DNA of 64,000 bases. Source: Vibrio sp. RE86 (lineage in GTDB: Bacteria; Pseudomonadota; Gammaproteobacteria; Enterobacterales; Vibrionaceae). Of this stretch, positions 1 to 8,511 are shown one piece after another. The notes beneath the pieces are model-generated. The model was not told the DNA's origin. It worked only from the letters and a program-made list of their open reading frames with translations, and did not search any database. The DNA is taken from the NCBI RefSeq assembly GCF_013114545.1, contig NZ_VTXI01000013.1, positions 1 through 64,000 of the forward strand, written 5' to 3'. A program made the translations under genes and the position numbers. Every line of letters begins with the position of its first letter. The first letter of the stretch is position 1.

Positions 1-93
1 CGCTAAAAATCAAGGGAGCATTTAACATGGGTAGAACTACAGGCAAAGCCCAACTGAATGATAACCACCTACTGAAGTAGGTGGTTTAGGGCT
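1..93 (+). mobile_element. Probable end of an IS200/IS605-family element
   Basis: A perfect 11-bp inverted repeat (arms 63-73 and 76-86, 2-nt spacer) sits inside a second 5-bp pairing, AGCCC at 47-51 with GGGCT at 89-93. Subterminal unpaired-tip hairpins like this are typical of IS200/IS605 ends, and in TnpB-bearing members the same segment forms the 3' end of the guide (omega/reRNA) transcript. A reading frame is open from the window edge to TAG at 78-80 and could be the tail of a transposon gene, but it is too short to assign. The repeat ends just before the poly-A tract that is the cysH terminator tail. It could instead be a plain bidirectional terminator or REP-like hairpin. The body of the element lies outside the window. 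Confidence 0.4.
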
Positions 94-95
94 GA

Positions 96-128
96 AAACA
101 AAAATAAAGGCCGCTAACGCGACCTTTA
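96..128 (-). terminator. Intrinsic terminator of the cysJIH operon
   Basis: Read on the minus strand, a stem TAAAGG-T-CGC / GCG-G-CCTTTA with a GTTA loop (128 down to 105) is followed by a T-rich run (plus-strand A run at 96-104). It lies 24 nt after the cysH stop. Confidence 0.75.
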
Positions 129-151
129 TCGACTATATAGTCGGAGTTAGA

Positions 152-928
152 TCAGATTCCTGACCCATCCTGTTCATTGTCTTCTTCGTGAAGACCACAT
201 TCACGTTTAAGACCGAAGAATCTTGTCTCTTCTTCTGCCATTCCTGGCTCCCACTTTTTAGTGGTATGTGTGTCACCGACTGATAGATAACCGTCATCCC
301 ACAATGGGTGATAAGAAAGGCCATGCTCTTCTAAGTAATAGTGAACATCTTTGTTACTCCAGTCGATAACTGGTAAGAATTTAAATACGCCATTCTGTAC
401 CGACAAGATCGGTAGCCCTGCTCGAGATTTAGATTGCTCTCGACGTAGACCTGAGAACCAGGTACCCACTTCAAGTTCATCTAATGCTCTACGCATCGGT
501 TCAACTTTATTTATCTTGTTGTACTTTTCTATTCCCTCTATACCTTGATCCCAAAGCTTGCCATAACGCGCTTCTTGCCAATGTGGACTTTCAGCCGCGC
601 GGTACACTTTAAGGTTTAAAGTTAACTGCTCGCTTAATTGATCAATGAAGCGATACGTTTCAGGGAACAAATACCCCGTGTCCGTCAAGATAACAGGAAT
701 ATCAGGTTGCTGACGAGTAACAAGGTGTAGCATCACCGCTGCTTGAATTCCAAAGCTCGACGATACAGCAAATTGACCTTCAAGGTTTTCTAGAGCCCAA
801 GCAACTCTCTGTTGAGCGGTTAGCTTCTCTAACTCACCATTAATTTCTGCTAGACGGAGTATTTGCTCCGTCTTAGTTAATGAGAGTAGTTCTGCTAACT
901 TCGGTTTGGAAGCGACAGAATCAAGCAT
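152..928 (-). CDS. cysH: Phosphoadenylyl-sulfate (PAPS) reductase
   Basis: This enzyme reduces PAPS to sulfite with thioredoxin or glutaredoxin as donor in cytoplasmic sulfate assimilation. The product is 258 residues. It shows the family's [13 protein letters not shown] region, where PAPS binds, and the C-terminal ECGLH motif carrying the catalytic cysteine. A longer reading frame reaches 1009, but those 27 extra residues lie wholly inside cysI and have no counterpart in the family; the ATG at 926-928 overlaps the cysI stop (921-923) by 8 nt, as expected for translational coupling. It is the last gene of cysJIH and is followed by a strong terminator. The family assignment is secure. Confidence 0.96.
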   Translation of the reverse strand: MLDSVASKPKLAELLSLTKTEQILRLAEINGELEKLTAQQRVAWALENLEGQFAVSSSFGIQAAVMLHLVTRQQPDIPVILTDTGYLFPETYRFIDQLSEQLTLNLKVYRAAESPHWQEARYGKLWDQGIEGIEKYNKINKVEPMRRALDELEVGTWFSGLRREQSKSRAGLPILSVQNGVFKFLPVIDWSNKDVHYYLEEHGLSYHPLWDDGYLSVGDTHTTKKWEPGMAEEETRFFGLKRECGLHEEDNEQDGSGI

Positions 929-2657
929 GCAAATCCCTCTTAGATACTTTGACCTCTTGTATGATGCCAGCTCGAATAGTGAAGTCCCCGAAACCTTCAT
1001 TAACTTCACGTTCTTTTGCCCAGCGTCCCACTAGCTGATCAATCTCTTCTAGTATCTGTTTATCTGTGATGTTCTCTTTATACATCTTCGGAATACGTGT
1101 ACCTGCACGGTTACCACCTAAATGAAGGTTGTAACGACCAGGAGCTTTACCGACCAGACCGATTTCAGCCAACATTGCTCGACCACAGCCATTAGGACAG
1201 CCTGTTACACGTAAGATAATGCTCTCTTCTTCTGGCAAGCCATGTTTTTCAAGAATACCTTCCACGTCCGTGACGAATTCAGGTAAGAAACGTTCTGCTT
1301 CTGCCATGGCGAGCGGACAAGTAGGGAAAGCCACACACGCCATTGAGTTTTTGCGCTGTTCACTTACACCATCATCAATTAACCCATGCTCACGAGCAAT
1401 CTTTTCAATTTTCGCTTTCTGACTTTTCGCAACACCGGCAACAATTAAGTTTTGGTTTGCCGTCATGCGGAAATCACCTTTATGGATCTTGGCAATTTCA
1501 GCTACACCTGTTTTGAGTGGTTTACCAGGGAAATCCAATAAACGCCCGTTTTCGATAAACAACGCTAAATGGTGCTTGCCATCAAGGCCTTCAACCCAAC
1601 CAATGCGGTCACCACGATCTGTGAACTCGTAAGGGCGGCTGTCAGAAAACTGAACGCCCGCACGCTTTTCTACCTCGGCTTTAAATACATCAATACCAAC
1701 GCGGTCTAGTGTGTATTTAGTTTTGGCATTCTTACGGTTAGAGCGATTACCCCAGTCACGTTGCGTTGTTACTACTGCTGCAGCAACATCCAAGGTCTTA
1801 TCTAAAGGAACAAAGCCAAAGTCATCGGCACGGCGTGCATACGTAGAGGTGTCACCATGAGTCATCGCTAGACCACCGCCGACTAAGACATTAAAGCCCA
1901 CCAGCTTACCGTTCTCACCAATCGCGACAAAGTTAAGGTCGTTAGCATGGACATCCACGTCATTTTGCGGAGGAATCACAACCGTCGTTTTAAACTTTCG
2001 TGGAAGATAAGTCTTACCCAGAATTGGTTCATCATCTTCGGTTGTTTCAACTTTTTCCCCATCTAGCCAGATTTCTGCATACGCTTTCGTTTTAGGCAGT
2101 AGATGCTCACTGATCTTCTTCGCCCACTCGTAAGCTTCTTGGTGCAACTCTGATTCTACAGGGTTAGTTGTACATAGAACGTTTCGGTTTACGTCACCCG
2201 CTGTCGCAATTGAATCGATGCCAATGCTATTGAGTGTTTGGTGCATCAATTTGATGTTCGGCTTTAACACTCCATGAAACTGGAAAGTTTGACGAGTTGT
2301 CAGTCGGATACTTCCATATAGAGAGTGATCCGTTGCAAACTTATCAATCGCCAACCACTGTTTTGGGCTGATGATGCCACCCGGCATACGCGCACGAAGC
2401 ATGACGTTATGCAATGGCTCAAGCTTTTGCTTCGCACGTTCATTTCGGATATCACGGTCATCTTGCTGGTACATACCGTGGAATCGAATCAGTTGGAAGT
2501 TATCCGCTGTGAATCCACCCGTGATTCTATCTTGCAAGTTCTCTTCAATCGTACCGCGAAGGAAATTACTTTGCGTTTTCAGACGCTCGTTATCAGACAG
2601 TTTTCCTAACTCTTCGCCTAATACAACCTGCTTATTATTCTCAGTAGAAAAAGTCAT
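921..2657 (-). CDS. cysI: Sulfite reductase (NADPH) hemoprotein beta subunit
   Basis: CysI carries the siroheme and [4Fe-4S] centre that reduce sulfite to sulfide by six electrons; CysJ supplies the electrons. The 578-residue length matches the family. The four cluster/siroheme cysteines are visible as [11 protein letters not shown] and [10 protein letters not shown] in the C-terminal third. N-terminal arginines for substrate and siroheme contacts ([12 protein letters not shown]) are also present. The start ATG (2655-2657) shares one base with the cysJ stop (TAATG), and the stop overlaps the cysH start, so the three genes are translated as one unit. Siroheme supply presumably depends on cobA at 18102-18971. 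Confidence 0.97.
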   Translation of the reverse strand: MTFSTENNKQVVLGEELGKLSDNERLKTQSNFLRGTIEENLQDRITGGFTADNFQLIRFHGMYQQDDRDIRNERAKQKLEPLHNVMLRARMPGGIISPKQWLAIDKFATDHSLYGSIRLTTRQTFQFHGVLKPNIKLMHQTLNSIGIDSIATAGDVNRNVLCTTNPVESELHQEAYEWAKKISEHLLPKTKAYAEIWLDGEKVETTEDDEPILGKTYLPRKFKTTVVIPPQNDVDVHANDLNFVAIGENGKLVGFNVLVGGGLAMTHGDTSTYARRADDFGFVPLDKTLDVAAAVVTTQRDWGNRSNRKNAKTKYTLDRVGIDVFKAEVEKRAGVQFSDSRPYEFTDRGDRIGWVEGLDGKHHLALFIENGRLLDFPGKPLKTGVAEIAKIHKGDFRMTANQNLIVAGVAKSQKAKIEKIAREHGLIDDGVSEQRKNSMACVAFPTCPLAMAEAERFLPEFVTDVEGILEKHGLPEEESIILRVTGCPNGCGRAMLAEIGLVGKAPGRYNLHLGGNRAGTRIPKMYKENITDKQILEEIDQLVGRWAKEREVNEGFGDFTIRAGIIQEVKVSKRDLHA

Positions 2658-4510
2658 TAGTACACATCCCTTTGATAACGTTTCGCTTTACGTAGTTCGT
2701 TAATAAATTCTTCAGCATCATCGCGAGACATCTTGCCTTCTTGCTCTGCGACAATAATCAGTGCTTCGTGGACATCTTTCGCCATGCGAGTCGCATCACC
2801 ACATACGTAGATGTATGCACCTTCTTGTAGCCATTGCCATACTTGGGCTGCGTTTTCTAAGATTCGATGCTGAACATAGACTTTTTCAGCTTGGTCACGA
2901 CTGAACGCAACATCTAAGCGGTTAAGCAATCCTGACTTAAGGTACTTCTGCCACTCGACTTGATATAAGAAGTCTTGGGTAAATGTGCGGTCACCGAAGA
3001 ATAACCAGTTTTTACCTTCCGCATCTCTATTGTCACGTTCTTGTATGAAGCTACGGAACGGTGCGATACCCGTACCTGGACCAATCATAATCACAGGGAC
3101 ATTGTCATCTTGAGGCAGCTTGAAGTTATTGTTGTTTTCAACAAACACTTTAACTTCACCACCCTCTTCTAGTCTTTGAGCAAGGAAGCTTGACGCACCA
3201 CCGAAGCGTTTTTCATCGCCTTTGTCATATTCAACAAGGCCAACGGTTAGATGCACTTCTTCATCTACTTCTGTTTGACTCGAAGCAATAGAATATAGAC
3301 GTGGTGTTAGGCGTCGAAGTAAACCAACCAGTTCATCAGCAGAAAGCTTCGTTTTCTTCTCTGATAAAACATCAACGACTTGAGTGTTACCCGCGTATTC
3401 ACGAAGCTTGTCTTTATCTTCCACCAGCTTTTCTAGTTTCTTACTGCCAGACAATTCAGCAAATTTCGTTACGAACTGAGGATTCGCGGCTGTAATTTCG
3501 TACTTACTGACAAGAGCGCTGTGGATAGAAAGGCTTTCACCATCAACTTCAACACTTTCAACACCAGAGAGTCCGACTTTACTCAGAATCGCATTTGCCA
3601 ATTCAGAGCTGTTTTCAAACCATACACCTAGAGCGTCACCTGGCTGGTAAGTCAAACCTGACTCATCAAGATCGATCTCTACATGTCGAACGTCTTTTCC
3701 TGAGTCTCGGCCTGTAATTTTTTGGCTGGTCAGCAGTGTTGCCGTGTATGGGTTATGTTTATTGTATTGAGAGTGCCCAGGCGCGGCTTGGCCAACAGGT
3801 AGCTGTACGACTTCCGCTTCAGCGCCAGAAGAGAGTGCTTCTTTTACTTTATCTAGTGCTTTAGAACGCCACTCAGCAGCAGGTGCTTCATAGTCAACAT
3901 CCAGATCAATTCGATCAATGAATGGAGTCGCACCTTGCTTAGCTAAGAATGCATCGAAGTCTTTACCTGTTTGACAGAAAAATTCATAGCTAGAATCACC
4001 CAGCCCGATGACACCGTATTGTAGGTTCGGAAGCTTAGGGGCTTTCTTCGACTGAAGGAATTCATGCAATTCAATGGCATTGTCTGGTGCTTCACCTTCA
4101 CCATTGGTCGACGCCACAAAAATAACGTGTGTCTCTTTAGCAAGGTTTTTACCTTTATAGTCGCTCGCATCAAACAGCTCGACAGCAATACCCTGTGCTT
4201 TCGCTTCTTGCTCAAGTGCTTCAGCTACGCCTTTCGCGTTACCTGTTTGAGAAGCAAAGATAATAGATAGCTTGCCTGCAGGTTTTGCAGCAACGGCTGC
4301 GGCAGATTGATTGATTGGTGCAGCAGCAGCGGCTGGTTGCGCTTGTGCTAGTCCCCAAAAGTAACCACTGACCCATGCAAGCTGCTGTGATGACAGATCC
4401 GTAACAGTCTGTTGTAGTGAGCTAAGCTGCTGGTCATTAAGAGGCGCGGCGATTGACGGTAATTCTTGTGGTGTGTTTCCTTGAGAGGACACATTCTTGT
4501 TTAAAGACAT
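2657..4510 (-). CDS. cysJ: Sulfite reductase (NADPH) flavoprotein alpha subunit
   Basis: CysJ passes electrons from NADPH through FAD and FMN to CysI. Reading from the N-terminus there is a flavodoxin-like FMN domain ([28 protein letters not shown]), an FAD-binding domain ([12 protein letters not shown]) and an NADPH-binding domain ([14 protein letters not shown]), ending in the typical KRYQRDVY. The frame is open to 4531, but the ATG at 4508-4510 is preferred because an AGGGA lies 10 nt upstream, whereas the 4531 codon lacks a Shine-Dalgarno. This gives 617 residues. It is first in cysJIH. An activator-dependent (CysB) promoter is expected in the 126-nt gap upstream; I could not define one with confidence. 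Confidence 0.96.
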   Translation of the reverse strand: MSLNKNVSSQGNTPQELPSIAAPLNDQQLSSLQQTVTDLSSQQLAWVSGYFWGLAQAQPAAAAAPINQSAAAVAAKPAGKLSIIFASQTGNAKGVAEALEQEAKAQGIAVELFDASDYKGKNLAKETHVIFVASTNGEGEAPDNAIELHEFLQSKKAPKLPNLQYGVIGLGDSSYEFFCQTGKDFDAFLAKQGATPFIDRIDLDVDYEAPAAEWRSKALDKVKEALSSGAEAEVVQLPVGQAAPGHSQYNKHNPYTATLLTSQKITGRDSGKDVRHVEIDLDESGLTYQPGDALGVWFENSSELANAILSKVGLSGVESVEVDGESLSIHSALVSKYEITAANPQFVTKFAELSGSKKLEKLVEDKDKLREYAGNTQVVDVLSEKKTKLSADELVGLLRRLTPRLYSIASSQTEVDEEVHLTVGLVEYDKGDEKRFGGASSFLAQRLEEGGEVKVFVENNNNFKLPQDDNVPVIMIGPGTGIAPFRSFIQERDNRDAEGKNWLFFGDRTFTQDFLYQVEWQKYLKSGLLNRLDVAFSRDQAEKVYVQHRILENAAQVWQWLQEGAYIYVCGDATRMAKDVHEALIIVAEQEGKMSRDDAEEFINELRKAKRYQRDVY

Positions 4511-4636
4511 GGTCTCGACATCCCTATTCATTGCGTGATGCTAGATTAACCACTCTCTTTAATAACAAGAAAGAATAGAAGTGAATGTTTTATAACTTTT
4601 TGAATTAAAGAATTGAGAAAGTTTGTGCAGGTAGGA

Positions 4637-4867
4637 TTACTTAGCCTCGACTCGAACTTGCTTGAAACCCACCGCCATTGCTGACTTTGATGCAAGATCG
4701 AGGTCCACATAATGACATTCTTCACCGTGAGAATCCGTGAGTAACACAAAACCACCTCTAGCATGACGAAACTCGACAATCCAACTGCCCTCTTGGGCTG
4801 AAGGCTCGATGATAGCTTCGATCAACTGCTGCTCTCGGTAAAGGTTTCTTAGCTCATTAATGGTCAT
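4637..4867 (-). CDS. Small conserved hypothetical protein
   Basis: This 76-residue product is not recognised. It is soluble-looking, with no signal peptide or membrane segment, and mixes an N-terminal helix (ELRNLYREQQLIEAII) with a predicted beta-rich core (SWIVEFRHARGGFVLLTDSHG). The start is supported by AAGGA 7 nt before the ATG. It lies on the same strand as cysJ but 126 nt upstream of it, with no clear terminator between them. It could be transcribed alone or read through into cysJ. Its real-gene status rests on the good ribosome-binding site and protein-like composition. Confidence 0.6.
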   Translation of the reverse strand: MTINELRNLYREQQLIEAIIEPSAQEGSWIVEFRHARGGFVLLTDSHGEECHYVDLDLASKSAMAVGFKQVRVEAK

Positions 4868-4965
4868 GAGATTCCTTTCTCTTGGTTAAAAAAACTGCTC
4901 CCTACTAAGCATGGTCAATGAATAAGAAAGTGCTAAATGATTTACTTAGTTATAATTAATAGATA

Positions 4966-4997
4966 TAAAAAAACGCCACTTTAGAAGGTGGCGTTTT
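4966..4997 (-). terminator. Intrinsic terminator after the outer-membrane protein gene
   Basis: A 9-bp perfect stem (AAACGCCAC at 4971-4979 with GTGGCGTTT at 4988-4996) is followed on the minus strand by a T run. It lies 22 nt after the stop of the 5019-5681 gene. The A/T flanks on both sides could make it work in both directions. Confidence 0.75.
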
Positions 4998-5018
4998 AAA
5001 AACTCGATCTTACTGGAT

Positions 5019-5681
5019 TTAGAATGCGAACTCTGCGCCAACAAAGAAACCATTGGCAAAGATAAACGGTTTACCTAACTCAGAGCCTTCATTTGGCGAA
5101 AAGGTCTCTTTAGATTCAAGATCAATTACTCGGTAACCACCGCGGAACGCTAGCGTACTTGAACCAAGTGGTAGTCGATACTGCATACCTGCCATCAGGT
5201 CAGTGCTCTTAATGCCGCTGCTATCACCAAAGTTCATCTCACCAATAATATCGAAGTTGGTGTTTGGCACCGTCAGTTCAGCATAGCCATACCAAGCCCA
5301 GATGGTTTCATCGAACGTTCTTACTTCTTGAGTCACACCTTCAACATACTTGGTATTGCCAAGGTCGCTGATAGTGATACCCGCATCAAAGTGCATCAAA
5401 TCATGTTCAAGAATACGGTAGTATAGCGTCAAATCTAACTTATCAAATGCCATGTAGTCAGCATCAACCGAACCATAACGGATACGAGCATCTGGTACAT
5501 ACTTGATATCGTGTTCAATCGCCGCATAGATTGTTGGAGTCGTTGTATCATCACGATTGACTTCGTTAACTTTGGTGCTCGGCCACCACATTTCTGCCCC
5601 TAACTTCGTCGTTAGTGATGACTCAGCGAAGGCTGATGTAGAGATAACAGCAGCTAATGCGGTGATGGTTTTCAAACCCAT
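5019..5681 (-). CDS. Outer-membrane beta-barrel protein, TIGR04219-like
   Basis: The 220-residue protein starts with a clear signal peptide (MGLKTITALAAVISTSAFA, cleaved before ESS). The rest alternates polar and aromatic residues in short strands and ends in F-V-G-A-E-F-A-F, the terminal-phenylalanine signature recognised by the BAM assembly machine. Length and pattern fit the TIGR04219 outer-membrane family common in Vibrio and Shewanella; its substrate is not known. It is monocistronic, with its own terminator, and lies between a small hypothetical gene and pspG. The family call comes from recalled similarity, not a search. Confidence 0.8.
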   Translation of the reverse strand: MGLKTITALAAVISTSAFAESSLTTKLGAEMWWPSTKVNEVNRDDTTTPTIYAAIEHDIKYVPDARIRYGSVDADYMAFDKLDLTLYYRILEHDLMHFDAGITISDLGNTKYVEGVTQEVRTFDETIWAWYGYAELTVPNTNFDIIGEMNFGDSSGIKSTDLMAGMQYRLPLGSSTLAFRGGYRVIDLESKETFSPNEGSELGKPFIFANGFFVGAEFAF

Positions 5682-5814
5682 GAGGTGAACTCTCCAGATA
5701 TTTGCGTCAAGCAGCGTGGCAAGACAAGCTCTTGATGGCTAGATAATGATGATATTGTTCAAATTCTATCATATTCATACCACTAGCCAGCAAGTATTTA
5801 TCTTTGGCTCACAT

Positions 5815-6024
5815 TTATCTCGGTTGAGCCACGTAAGTTTTGAAAAACCAAATACCAATTGCAATCACGATCAACCATGGTATCAGCTTAATCACCGCTC
5901 CGACCATTCCAAGTAAAAGCATCACAACCATCGAAAACGCCACACCCGCAAGTACCGTCACGACAGTTACGCCTGTAACCAGTAAGGTTGCAACAAACAC
6001 CAATATAAAGATCAGCTCAAACAT
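5815..6024 (-). CDS. pspG: Phage shock protein G, envelope-stress membrane protein
   Basis: A 69-residue inner-membrane protein made almost entirely of hydrophobic segments, with the family's LLVTGVTVV start and IKLIPWLIVIAIGIWF C-terminal helix. PspG is an effector of the phage shock (envelope stress) response. The start at 6022-6024 has a strong AAGGAG 6 nt upstream; the frame extends to 6045 but that start has no ribosome-binding site. dusA lies directly upstream and zur is nearby, the same neighbourhood as in Escherichia coli (zur-dusA-pspG), which supports the call. The dusA terminator lies between the two genes, so pspG needs its own promoter. Confidence 0.88.
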   Translation of the reverse strand: MFELIFILVFVATLLVTGVTVVTVLAGVAFSMVVMLLLGMVGAVIKLIPWLIVIAIGIWFFKTYVAQPR

Positions 6025-6055
6025 ATGATTCTCCTTAGTTTTCACTATTTACTCT

Positions 6056-6072
6056 TTCACGATGTATGCCAA
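6056..6072 (-). promoter_or_regulatory. Candidate sigma-54 promoter of pspG
   Basis: On the minus strand TTGGCATACATCGTGAA gives a perfect -24 element (TTGGCA) but a degenerate -12 (GTGAA instead of TTGCA) at the correct GG-N10 spacing. psp genes are known to be sigma-54/PspF dependent in E. coli. The match is only partial. Confidence 0.35.
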
Positions 6073-6107
6073 CCTCAGTAAAACAACTAACTGTCTGATA
6101 TAAAATA

Positions 6108-6140
6108 AATAAAAAAAGGCGCTCGTTATGAGCGCCTTCT
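6108..6140 (-). terminator. Intrinsic terminator of dusA
   Basis: A 9-bp stem (AAGGCGCTC 6116-6124, GAGCGCCTT 6130-6138) with a 5-nt loop precedes a run of T on the minus strand. It is 46 nt after the dusA stop. Confidence 0.85.
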
Positions 6141-6186
6141 TAAAATCGACCAGTCAGGTAAATTTCACCAAGTATGGTGGTAATTT

Positions 6187-7191
6187 TTACACATCTAGCT
6201 CTTTTGGAATTTTCGCTAAAGCAGCTTGTACAACTTCGATTCCAGAACCTGGTTTGTGAGCATTTTCACTGATGTAACGACGCCATTGGCGCGCACCTGG
6301 TATATTCTGGAAAAGACCCAGCATATGACGGGTAATGTGGCCAAGGTATGCACCTTGAGAAAGTTGTTGTTCGATATATGGGTACATCTCTTCAACGACT
6401 TGCGAGCGTTTCTTCACTGGCTTATCAAGACCAAAGATTTGTTGATCAACCTGCGCTAGGATGTAAGGGTTCTGATACGCTTCGCGTCCAACCATCACAC
6501 CATCAAGATGTTCTAGGTGTGCCAGAGTTTCCTCTAGTGTTTTTACGCCGCCATTCACTGCTACCGTTAAGTGAGGAAAATCTTTCTTCAATTGGTATGC
6601 ACGTGGATAATCCAGGGGTGGAATCTCACGGTTCTCTTTCGGGCTTAAACCAGACAACCAAGCTTTACGCGCATGGATCGTAAACTGATCACAACCGCCC
6701 TTCTCCGACACTGTCGAAATGAAGTCAGTTAAAAACTCATACGAATCTTGGTCGTCAATACCAATACGTGTTTTGACTGTCACAGGAACATCAACCACAT
6801 CACGCATCGCCGCCACGCAATCTGCCACTAGCTGAGGTTCAGCCATTAAGATCGCACCAAACTTACCATTTTGAACACGGTCAGATGGGCAACCGACATT
6901 CAGGTTAATTTCGTCGTAACCACGTTCAGCCGCTAACTTAGCACACGTCGCTAAGTCTTGAGGGTTCGAACCACCAAGTTGAAGCGCTACTGGATGTTCT
7001 TCTTTGTTGTACGCTAGAAAATCACCTTTACCATGGATGATCGCACCTGTCGTGACCATCTCAGTGTAAAGGAGCGTTTCACTTGTAAGCAAACGGTGGA
7101 AGTATCGGCAATGACGATCTGTCCAATCCAACATTGGGGCAATAGAAAAGCGCTGCATTGGAAATTGTTGTTGAGTTTCAGTGTTAGACAC
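6187..7191 (-). CDS. dusA: tRNA-dihydrouridine synthase A
   Basis: DusA is an FMN enzyme that reduces uridines to dihydrouridine in the tRNA D-loop (U20/U20a). The 334-residue protein shows the family's N-terminal [14 protein letters not shown], the catalytic-cysteine stretch [13 protein letters not shown], the metal/tRNA-contact TVKTRIGID, and the phosphate-binding VAVNGGVKT and [14 protein letters not shown] loops of a TIM barrel. The start at 7191 is taken; [10 protein letters not shown] 11 residues later is an alternative. The minus-strand -10 TATAAT in the upstream gap (complement of 7271-7276) fits a promoter for this gene. Confidence 0.96.
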   Translation of the reverse strand: MSNTETQQQFPMQRFSIAPMLDWTDRHCRYFHRLLTSETLLYTEMVTTGAIIHGKGDFLAYNKEEHPVALQLGGSNPQDLATCAKLAAERGYDEINLNVGCPSDRVQNGKFGAILMAEPQLVADCVAAMRDVVDVPVTVKTRIGIDDQDSYEFLTDFISTVSEKGGCDQFTIHARKAWLSGLSPKENREIPPLDYPRAYQLKKDFPHLTVAVNGGVKTLEETLAHLEHLDGVMVGREAYQNPYILAQVDQQIFGLDKPVKKRSQVVEEMYPYIEQQLSQGAYLGHITRHMLGLFQNIPGARQWRRYISENAHKPGSGIEVVQAALAKIPKELDV

Positions 7192-7260
7192 GAAGCTACC
7201 TCTTCACAGTCAGTACCGCTTTAAATATAACGTCCATATTCCCATTGGCGGCATCAAAAA

Positions 7261-7276
7261 ATAATCGCGCGATTAT
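7261..7276 (-). promoter_or_regulatory. Palindrome overlapping the dusA -10 element
   Basis: ATAATCGCGCGATTAT is a perfect 16-bp palindrome in the 267-nt divergent gap between dusA and the HD-GYP regulator gene. Its right edge supplies a minus-strand TATAAT. A good -35 was not found at 17 nt. It may be an operator, but no known regulator is recognised. The rest of the gap shows no other clear signal. Confidence 0.35.
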
Positions 7277-7458
7277 ACACCGCTCTTCACAAAGATTCAG
7301 AATAATTAGTTCAATGGGCAATATTCAATTCTCCAACGTAAATCACGTTCCACAAGCTTATTGATAACTAAGGGAATTAATTAAGTGCTCAATTTATAAA
7401 AGGTAACTATCCTAAAGGGTAAACTAAAAATAAATTCTGCAGTAAAGGATCTACCGCA

Positions 7459-8496
7459 ATGCTCAATGAACCTATCGATAAGCCCATCGTCTTAGTCGTT
7501 GATGATATCCCAGACAACATTCATACCCTATCCGGTGTCCTCTCTGATGATTACCGCATAAAAGCAGCCACTTCTGGCCTCAAAGCACTGCAGATTGCAA
7601 CCAGTTCGCCTAAACCTCATCTCATTTTGCTCGATATCATGATGCCAGAAATGGATGGTTACGAGGTCTGCGAAAAATTGAAGTCCGACCCAAGAACGTC
7701 CGATATCCCGGTGATTTTTGTGACGGCAAAAGCCGAAGTCGTCGATGAGCAAAAAGGCTTTGAGATGGGTGCGGTCGATTATATTACCAAACCTATCAGT
7801 CCCCCTATCGTTCTGGCTCGCGTCAAAACTCATATCGCTTTACATGACCAGAACCTTTCCCTCGCACAGCAAGTTCGAGAGCGTACAGCTCAACTTGAAA
7901 AGACAAGGCTTGAGGTAATTCAACGTTTAGGACGAGCCGCAGAGTACAAAGACAACGAAACCGGAATGCACGTCATAAGAATGAGCCACTACTCTAAAAT
8001 TCTTGCCGAGCAGCTGGATGTCAGTAAGCGTTGGGTTGAATTGGTTTTTCAAGCTTCACCTATGCATGACATTGGTAAAATCGGTATTCCTGACGCTGTG
8101 CTACGCAAGCCGGGTAAGTTGGACGGTGACGAATGGGAAGTGATGCAAACTCACGTAAAAATTGGTGCGGATATCATCGCCGATAGTGACTCGTTACTTT
8201 TACAAATGGCACAAGAGATTGCGCTCTATCACCACGAGAAATGGGATGGCAGCGGTTATCCTCATGGCTTGAAAGGTGAAGAGATTCCGCTCAGTGCGCG
8301 AATTGTTGCCATCGCCGACGTGTTTGATGCGCTGACCAGTGAACGCCCTTATAAGAAAGCGTGGCCAATAGAAAAGGCAATCGCAGTGTTAGAGCAAGAC
8401 GCTGGCACTCACTTCGACCCAAATCTCGTGCCTATTTTCATCCAGCAAATGGATAAAATTTTAGAGATTAAAGACTCTTTCAAAGACGAATTCTAA
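7459..8496 (+). CDS. Response regulator with HD-GYP cyclic-di-GMP phosphodiesterase domain
   Basis: The 345-residue protein has a receiver domain (about 10-125) with acidic pocket VVDD, phospho-acceptor Asp59 in LLDIMMPEMDG and conserved Lys in ITKP. A coiled-coil-like linker (QQVRERTAQLEKTRLEV) leads to an HD-GYP domain with His203-Asp204 (HDIGKIGIPD), a second metal-ligand His pair (YHHEKWDGSG) and the GYP triplet at 266-268. Intact catalytic residues suggest active hydrolysis of cyclic-di-GMP, controlled by phosphorylation. The hybrid kinase gene starts 15 nt downstream and is the likely partner. The input signal and output process are unknown. Confidence 0.92.
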   Translation: MLNEPIDKPIVLVVDDIPDNIHTLSGVLSDDYRIKAATSGLKALQIATSSPKPHLILLDIMMPEMDGYEVCEKLKSDPRTSDIPVIFVTAKAEVVDEQKGFEMGAVDYITKPISPPIVLARVKTHIALHDQNLSLAQQVRERTAQLEKTRLEVIQRLGRAAEYKDNETGMHVIRMSHYSKILAEQLDVSKRWVELVFQASPMHDIGKIGIPDAVLRKPGKLDGDEWEVMQTHVKIGADIIADSDSLLLQMAQEIALYHHEKWDGSGYPHGLKGEEIPLSARIVAIADVFDALTSERPYKKAWPIEKAIAVLEQDAGTHFDPNLVPIFIQQMDKILEIKDSFKDEF

Positions 8497-8511
8497 TTTA
8501 CTGAGGCAAGA

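Noticed and set aside
929..1009. Longer N-terminus for cysH
   Set aside because: The extra 27 codons lie within cysI and the ATG at 928 fits the family.
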